Source: SG8-41 sp035574195
GTDB taxonomy: Bacteria; Pseudomonadota; Gammaproteobacteria; Burkholderiales; SG8-41
Reading direction: 5' to 3'
Assembly: GCA_035574195.1 (NCBI GenBank)
Contig: DATLZE010000030.1
Location: forward strand, 1-17,815
DNA length: 17,815 nucleotides
Shown: positions 14,901-17,815 of the stretch, one piece after another
Numbering within the stretch: position 1 is the first letter of the stretch
How the letters are laid out: every line of letters begins with the position of its first letter
The notes under the pieces: model-generated
The model's database searches: none
What the model saw: only the letters and a program-made list of their open reading frames with translations
Told to the model about the DNA's origin: nothing
Program-made: the position numbers and the translations under genes

Positions 14901-15088
14901 ACCTGGCTCTCGATCACCTGCGGGCTCGCGCCCTTGTACACCGTGCGCACCGACACCACCGGCGTGTCGATCTTGGGATACTCGCGCACCGTGAGCCGCA
15001 GAAAGGAGATCGCCCCGACCAGCACGATCAGCAGGCTCAGCACCGTGGCGAGCACGGGGCGGCGGATGGATAGCTCGGGGAGAAACAC
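11987..15088 (-). CDS. RND efflux transporter permease (HAE1, AcrB/MdtB-like)
   Basis: A 1033-residue inner-membrane pump, full length for the hydrophobe/amphiphile RND family, which exports drugs, dyes or solvents by proton antiport. It opens MFLPELSIRRPVLATVLSLL, with TM1. Asp400-Asp401 in AIGLVVDDAIVVLENI (TM4) and Lys in GLITKNGILIVEFANQ (TM10) are the proton-relay residues. The two porter halves are large periplasmic loops after TM1 and TM7 (GASPQVIESQVTQPLED; SPLEDRGFFIGVM). The start is GTG at 15088 with a poor ribosome site, 27 bases after the adaptor stop, so translation may be coupled. No outer-membrane factor follows. LysR control is likely through the divergent promoter upstream of the adaptor. 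The substrate is unknown. Confidence 0.95.
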   Translation of the reverse strand: MFLPELSIRRPVLATVLSLLIVLVGAISFLRLTVREYPKIDTPVVSVRTVYKGASPQVIESQVTQPLEDSISGIEGVRTLKSVSREEVSQITVEFVSTRDPDGAANDVRDRVARARGQLPDEVDEPVIAKVEADAQAIMWLRLYSERHNALEISDYADRYVADRLKTLEGVASVIIGGERRYAMRVWLDRERLAAYGLAPQDVEDALRRQNVEVPAGRIESRAREFTVLSETDLRTPEEFNRLIIREVHGYPVRLADVGRAELGAKDERNIVRVNGNPAVGLGIVKQSTANTLAVAKAVKAELPKIRAALPPGMEIGVAFDASVFIEKSIVSVYEVMLEALVLVVLVIYFFLRSVRATFIPFVTIPVSLIGAFFLVWVMGFTVNVLTLLGIVLAIGLVVDDAIVVLENIHRHIEEGMPPLEAAIAGSREIAFAVVAMTVTLAAVFAPLAFSTGNTGRLFMEFALTVAAAVVVSGFVALTLTPMMCSKLLRHQPTHHWIYNALERFFTRLASGYRALLAAALARRPFVVGVFAAIAVAGAALFNTLKSELSPLEDRGFFIGVMIAPEGATMQYTDSYARIWEKLYSEVPEITSYFVVVAPGLERPNPVNFALSFVRLKDWGERGRSTQEITAELGPKMFASMPGVLAFPVNPPSLGQSFRNPPVQFVVQGTSYEELDRTVSELMARARAFPGLANVDSDLKLNKPQLVVDINREKAAALGVQVETIGRTLETLLGGRQVTRFKREGKQYDVIVKLEDKDRRQPADLTSIYVRGANGQLAQLSNLVTVRETVAPKELNHFNRLRAAIVSANVAPGYTLSEALDYLERAAKEVLGAHLQTALDGQSREFRESGQQLYFVFLLALAFIYLVLAAQFESFRGPLVIMLTVPLAVTGALATMMLTGVTLNVYSQIGLVMLIGLITKNGILIVEFANQLRDRGLEMREALERACALRLRPILMTSAATVLGAVPLAIASGAGAESRSAIGWVVVGGISFGTLFTLFVIPVAYTYLAAARRRIAAGQTAGGAVARGPAARA

Positions 15089-15115
15089 GGTCCAGGAAGA
15101 ATTACCGACAATGAC

Positions 15116-16201
15116 CTACGGTCTCGGCGTCGAAGTTTCCGCCAACACCGTGACGGCGGCGCCGTCCTGCAGCCGCAGCTGCCCGTCCACCACGATCGTG
15201 TCCCCGGCGGAAAGGCCGTCGCGGATCTCCACTTCCCCCGGCCGCCGCAGGCCCAGCTCGACGCGCACCTGCACCGCCTTGCCCTGCGCGATCCGGAAGA
15301 CGTAGGTCTCGCGCCCGCGCGGCACGATCGCCTGCTCCGGCACGAGCAGCGCGTTCTCGCGGCGCGCGAGGACGAGCGTCACGCGCGCGAACATGCCGGG
15401 CTTCAACCGCGCGCCGGGGTTGGGCAGCCGCGCGCGCACGAGCACGGTGCGCGTCGCCTCGTCCACCGCCGGCTCGATGGCGTAGATCGTGCCGGGGAAG
15501 ACCTCCCCCGGGAACGCGTCCGTGCGCGCCTGCACCTCCTGCCCCGCGCGCACCCGCCCGAGATAGACCTCCGGCAGGCGAAAGTCGAGCTTGAGCGTGC
15601 CGATGCCGTCGAGCCGTGCGATGTCCTGCCCGGCCTTGACGTAGGCGCCGGGACTCACCTGGCGCAGCCCGGCCACCCCCTCGAAGGGAGCGCGGATCAC
15701 GGTCTTCGCGAGCCGCGCGGAGACCTCGGCATGGCGCGCTTCCGACTGGTTCAAGTTCGCGCGCGCATCGTCGAGCGCCTGCGCGCTGATGAACTTCTTC
15801 GCGTAGAGCTCCTCGGCGCGCTTCATGCGGCTGCGGTTCAACTCCAGCTCGGCGGCGACCGCCGCGAGCTGGGCGCGGATCTCGGTGGCGTCGAGCGCGA
15901 CGAGCTCCTGGCCCTGCCGCACGGCCTGGCCCTCGGTGAAATGGATCGCGGCGATCCGCCCGTCGAGCTCTGGCCGGATCATGACCGACTCGTTGGCGAT
16001 GAGCGTTCCGACCGCGTTCAGCTCCTCGGCGATCGTCCCGGTCCTCACCGTCCCCGCCTTGACCGGCAGCCCAGCCGGGGCGCCCGCCTTGCCCGGGAGC
16101 GCGGCCCGGGTCGCCGCGGTCGGAGAGGCCGCGTGCCTCCAGTAGAGGCCGGCGGCGGCGAGCACGCCGAGGGCGAGCAGCGCGAGCAAGAGTCGTTTCA
16201 C
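15116..16201 (-). CDS. RND efflux periplasmic adaptor (membrane fusion protein)
   Basis: A 361-residue HlyD/AcrA-type adaptor that joins the RND pump encoded next to it to an outer-membrane channel. The N-terminal signal-anchor is MKRLLLALLALGVLAAAGLY. The lipoyl half-motifs are GRIAAIHFTEGQAVRQGQEL and VIRAPFEGVAGLRQVSPG, and between them lies an alpha-hairpin of about 60 residues (about 105-165; AELELNRSRMKRAEELYAKK). Beta-barrel and membrane-proximal domains follow (FPGTIYAIEPAVDEATRTV; ENALLVPEQAIVPRG). There is no lipobox Cys, so it is probably anchored by the N-terminal helix. The start is GTG at 16201. A promoter with 17-bp spacing lies 36 bases upstream, shared in a divergent arrangement with the LysR gene. 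Confidence 0.94.
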   Translation of the reverse strand: MKRLLLALLALGVLAAAGLYWRHAASPTAATRAALPGKAGAPAGLPVKAGTVRTGTIAEELNAVGTLIANESVMIRPELDGRIAAIHFTEGQAVRQGQELVALDATEIRAQLAAVAAELELNRSRMKRAEELYAKKFISAQALDDARANLNQSEARHAEVSARLAKTVIRAPFEGVAGLRQVSPGAYVKAGQDIARLDGIGTLKLDFRLPEVYLGRVRAGQEVQARTDAFPGEVFPGTIYAIEPAVDEATRTVLVRARLPNPGARLKPGMFARVTLVLARRENALLVPEQAIVPRGRETYVFRIAQGKAVQVRVELGLRRPGEVEIRDGLSAGDTIVVDGQLRLQDGAAVTVLAETSTPRP

Positions 16202-16236
16202 TTGGGCCGGGACGAATTCGCGCGGTTCGAGCCGGC

Positions 16237-16265
16237 AGTGTACTCGACCGCGCCCGTATTGTCAG
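16237..16265 (-). promoter_or_regulatory. candidate promoter for the adaptor-RND operon
   Basis: On the minus strand: CTGACA (-35, 16260-16265), 17 nt, TACACT (-10, 16237-16242). It is followed by a leader of about 30 bases to the GTG of the adaptor. Confidence 0.48.
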
Positions 16266-16279
16266 ACCGGTGTGGCTAT
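16258..16279. promoter_or_regulatory. imperfect 22-bp dyad, candidate LysR operator
   Basis: ATTGTCAGACC and GGTGTGGCTAT are opposed half-sites with 8 of 11 positions complementary. The dyad covers the -35 of the adaptor promoter and the first bases of the lysR -10, the usual place for a LysR-type site. Confidence 0.42.
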
Positions 16280-16282
16280 AAT
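16277..16282 (+). promoter_or_regulatory. TATAAT -10 element of the lysR gene
   Basis: A perfect TATAAT lies 22 bases before the ATG at 16305. It is downstream of the alternative GTG at 16272, so it argues that translation starts at 16305. No -35 with normal spacing is seen. Confidence 0.45.
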
Positions 16283-16304
16283 CGGCTCTCTCGAGCTGCG
16301 CAAC

Positions 16305-17216
16305 ATGAAGCTCTCTCTCGACGCGTTGCTGGTGCTCGACGCAATAGACCGCAAGGGCAGCTTCGCCGCAGCCGCCGCGGAGCTCGACCGCGTGCCCTCC
16401 GCTGTCACCTACACGGTACGCAAGCTCGAGGAGGATCTCGACGTGCTGCTATTCGACCGTCGCGGGCACCGCGCAAGACTCACCGCCGCGGGGCGCGAGC
16501 TGCTGGAGGAAGGCCGGCACTTGCTGCGCGCCGCGGGCGAGCTGGAGTCGCGCGTGAAGCGCGTCGCGACCGGCTGGGAGGCGCAGTTGCGGATCGCCTA
16601 CGACGACGTGATTCCGGCCGCGGGGCTGCTGCGCCTCGTCGAGGAGTTCTACCGGGAGTCCTGTCCCACGCGCGTGCGGCTCGCGACGGAAGTGCTGGGC
16701 GGCTGCTGGGACGCGCTCGCAGCCGATCGCGCCGATCTCGTCGTCGGGGCGAGCGGAGAGGGTCCGGTGGGAGGCGGCTACAGCGTGCGCGAGCTGGGCA
16801 GCGTCGAGTGGGTATTCGCGGTGGCCCCGGGCCACCCGCTCGCCCGCGCCCCGGAGCCGCTCGCGCCGGAACAGGTGCTCAGGCATCGCGCGGTCGCGGT
16901 CGCCGACACATCGCGCAATCTCCCGCCGCGCACCGTCGGCCTGCTCGGCGGACAGGACGTGCTGACCGTGCCCAACCTCCGGGCGAAGCTCGCGGCGCAG
17001 GTGATGGGGCTGGGCGCGGGCAACCTGCCGCGCTACCTCGCCGATCCCGAGATCGCCGCGGGACGGCTCGTCGCCAAGCGCCTGTTGGAGCCCTTCATGG
17101 ATCTGCCGCTGCTGCTCGCTTGGCGCACCGCGCTCCGCGGCAAGGCTCTGCGGTGGTTTCTCGGAAAGCTTCAGGAACCGCGGATTCTGGAACGGCTGCT
17201 CGAGCCAGAGAAATGA
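16305..17216 (+). CDS. LysR family transcriptional regulator
   Basis: A 303-residue LysR-type regulator. The N-terminal winged helix-turn-helix is intact: LDALLVLDAIDRKGSFAAAA, then AELDRVPSAVTYTVRKLEED and LFDRRGHRARLTAAGRELL. The effector-binding domain spans about residues 90-300 (WEAQLRIAYDDVIPAAGLLR; EWVFAVAPGHPLARAPEPL). The family motif SQSAVS is replaced by VPSAVT, as in the subgroup that includes YhaJ and DhcR-like regulators (from memory, unverified). I prefer the ATG at 16305 to the GTG at 16272 because a TATAAT lies between them and homology begins at MKLSLDALL. It is divergent from the adaptor-RND operon, so it most likely controls that pump and itself. The effector is unknown. 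Confidence 0.92.
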   Translation: MKLSLDALLVLDAIDRKGSFAAAAAELDRVPSAVTYTVRKLEEDLDVLLFDRRGHRARLTAAGRELLEEGRHLLRAAGELESRVKRVATGWEAQLRIAYDDVIPAAGLLRLVEEFYRESCPTRVRLATEVLGGCWDALAADRADLVVGASGEGPVGGGYSVRELGSVEWVFAVAPGHPLARAPEPLAPEQVLRHRAVAVADTSRNLPPRTVGLLGGQDVLTVPNLRAKLAAQVMGLGAGNLPRYLADPEIAAGRLVAKRLLEPFMDLPLLLAWRTALRGKALRWFLGKLQEPRILERLLEPEK

Positions 17217-17298
17217 CGGACGATCGCCCGATCCTGCGAGGCTGTCCGCTGTTTCCTTCCCGCGCCGTCCGTCTCCCACCGTCGCGCGTTCATCGTTG

Positions 17299-17676
17299 TC
17301 ATTGCCGTTGCTGCTGCGCTTCCTGCTCCGCGATCTCGCGGTGCACCTGCGCCATGTCGAGCGCGCGCGCCTGGCGGATGAGGCTCCCCAGAGCCTCGGC
17401 GGGAAGCGCGCCGGCCTGGGCATAGAGCACGACCTTCTCGCGCAGCAGCATCACGAACGGGATCGAGCGGATGCCGAAGGCGGCGGCGAGCTCCTGCTCG
17501 TGGTCGGCGTTGACGCGCCCGAACACGACGTCGGCGTGCTGCTCGGAGGCCGCCTCGAACACCGGCGCAAACCCCTTGCACGGAGCGCACCACTCGGCCC
17601 AGAAATCCACAATCACCATGTCGTTGCGGGTCACGATTTCGTTGAAGTTGTCCCTGGTCAGCTCTACGGTGGCCAT
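17299..17676 (-). CDS. thioredoxin family protein
   Basis: A 125-residue cytosolic thioredoxin-fold protein. The active site is WCAPC (Cys30, Cys33) instead of the WCGPC of classical TrxA, within VIVDFWAEWCAPCKGFAPVF. The cis-proline is Pro73 in GIRSIPFVMLL. After the fold there is a helical Gln/Glu-rich tail, IAEQEAQQQRQ. The start at 17676 matches family N-termini (MATVELTRDNF) and has GGAG upstream; a longer open frame to 17769 lacks support. An extended -10 lies 28 bases upstream. It is convergent with lysR and is likely a general disulfide reductase or a partner of a specific enzyme; it is not clearly the housekeeping TrxA. Confidence 0.92.
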   Translation of the reverse strand: MATVELTRDNFNEIVTRNDMVIVDFWAEWCAPCKGFAPVFEAASEQHADVVFGRVNADHEQELAAAFGIRSIPFVMLLREKVVLYAQAGALPAEALGSLIRQARALDMAQVHREIAEQEAQQQRQ

Positions 17677-17703
17677 CGCGCGCTCCGGTTGGAAGGGTCG
17701 CGC

Positions 17704-17712
17704 ATCATAACA
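17704..17712 (-). promoter_or_regulatory. extended -10 of the thioredoxin gene
   Basis: The minus strand reads TGTTATGAT, that is TGn followed by TATGAT, in a local AT-rich patch. No clear -35 is present, as is usual with extended -10 promoters. Confidence 0.42.
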
Positions 17713-17815
17713 CGGCGGTGAGCGGCGCAGTGGGGCGATGAGGCATGAGGTGGCGAGGCGGTGACGCAATGGCGGGAGGAACGGACGGTCCGCGCGCCTC
17801 GCCGAACCGCCGTCT

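Noticed and set aside
11915..15073. Plus-strand open frame of 1052 codons opposite the RND pump
   Set aside because: It is His/Glu/Arg-rich, with no domain and no ribosome site. It mirrors the codon bias of the real RND gene on the other strand; long antisense frames are expected at this GC content.
17677..17815. Possible new gene starting at the ATG at 17769 on the plus strand
   Set aside because: Only about 15 codons are visible, with no clear ribosome site, so it cannot be supported. The region otherwise holds the thioredoxin promoter and a short CGGAC-G-GTCCG palindrome.
1..17815. CRISPR array, tRNA, rRNA, IS element or prophage
   Set aside because: No regularly spaced repeats, tRNA-like cloverleaf, transposase, integrase or phage gene was recognised on either strand.

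Overview
The window is a very GC-rich stretch of a proteobacterial chromosome with strongly GC-biased third codon positions. The gene families fit a betaproteobacterium (Burkholderiales or Nitrosomonadales type): a DedA-rhodanese fusion, a beta-class GstA, an MFP-RND pair divergent from a LysR gene, and YgiD- and WrbA-type redox enzymes. That assignment is inference from gene content; no rRNA or tRNA is present. Nearly every base is in or close to a gene. I see no CRISPR array, IS element or phage gene.

Layout. 1-1300: the 3' end of an unrecognised gene (+), then a PDZ-M48 metalloprotease lipoprotein (-). 1362-2035: remains of a drug-efflux locus, with the C-terminal half of a TetR-type repressor (-) abutting an outer-membrane efflux protein (+) that has lost its N-terminus and most of its middle. 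2187-3315: a VOC/glyoxalase-fold protein and a YibF-like GST (+), separated by two tandem hairpins. 3332-6547 (-): dps, leuC and leuD form a tight unit, followed after a heptamer-repeat-bearing gap by a nitroreductase. 6717-7643 (+): a SAM-methyltransferase-fold protein with a twin-arginine signal. 7652-11747 (-): DedA-rhodanese, extradiol dioxygenase (YgiD type), WrbA, GstA and pirin, all in one orientation (transcribed from pirin leftwards). 11987-16201 (-): RND pump and adaptor, divergent from a LysR regulator (16305-17216, +). 17299-17676 (-): a thioredoxin.

How they may work together. Much of the window is about redox, electrophile and iron stress: Dps, nitroreductase, two GSTs, WrbA, pirin, dioxygenase, rhodanese and thioredoxin, plus an efflux pump. 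The iron-storing Dps is placed directly upstream of a divergent, iron-sulphur LeuCD-type isomerase.

Main point of interest. The DedA-rhodanese gene has an in-frame TGA two codons after the catalytic rhodanese cysteine, at a position where I recall the family having a second Cys. The frame beyond it stays open and family-like for 45 codons, and a small hairpin that fits published bacterial SECIS rules follows the TGA. The gene is either a selenoprotein with a Cys-Ser-Sec motif or a very recent nonsense mutation or sequencing error. The second point is the scar left by loss of a divergent tetR / MFP-RND-OMF locus.
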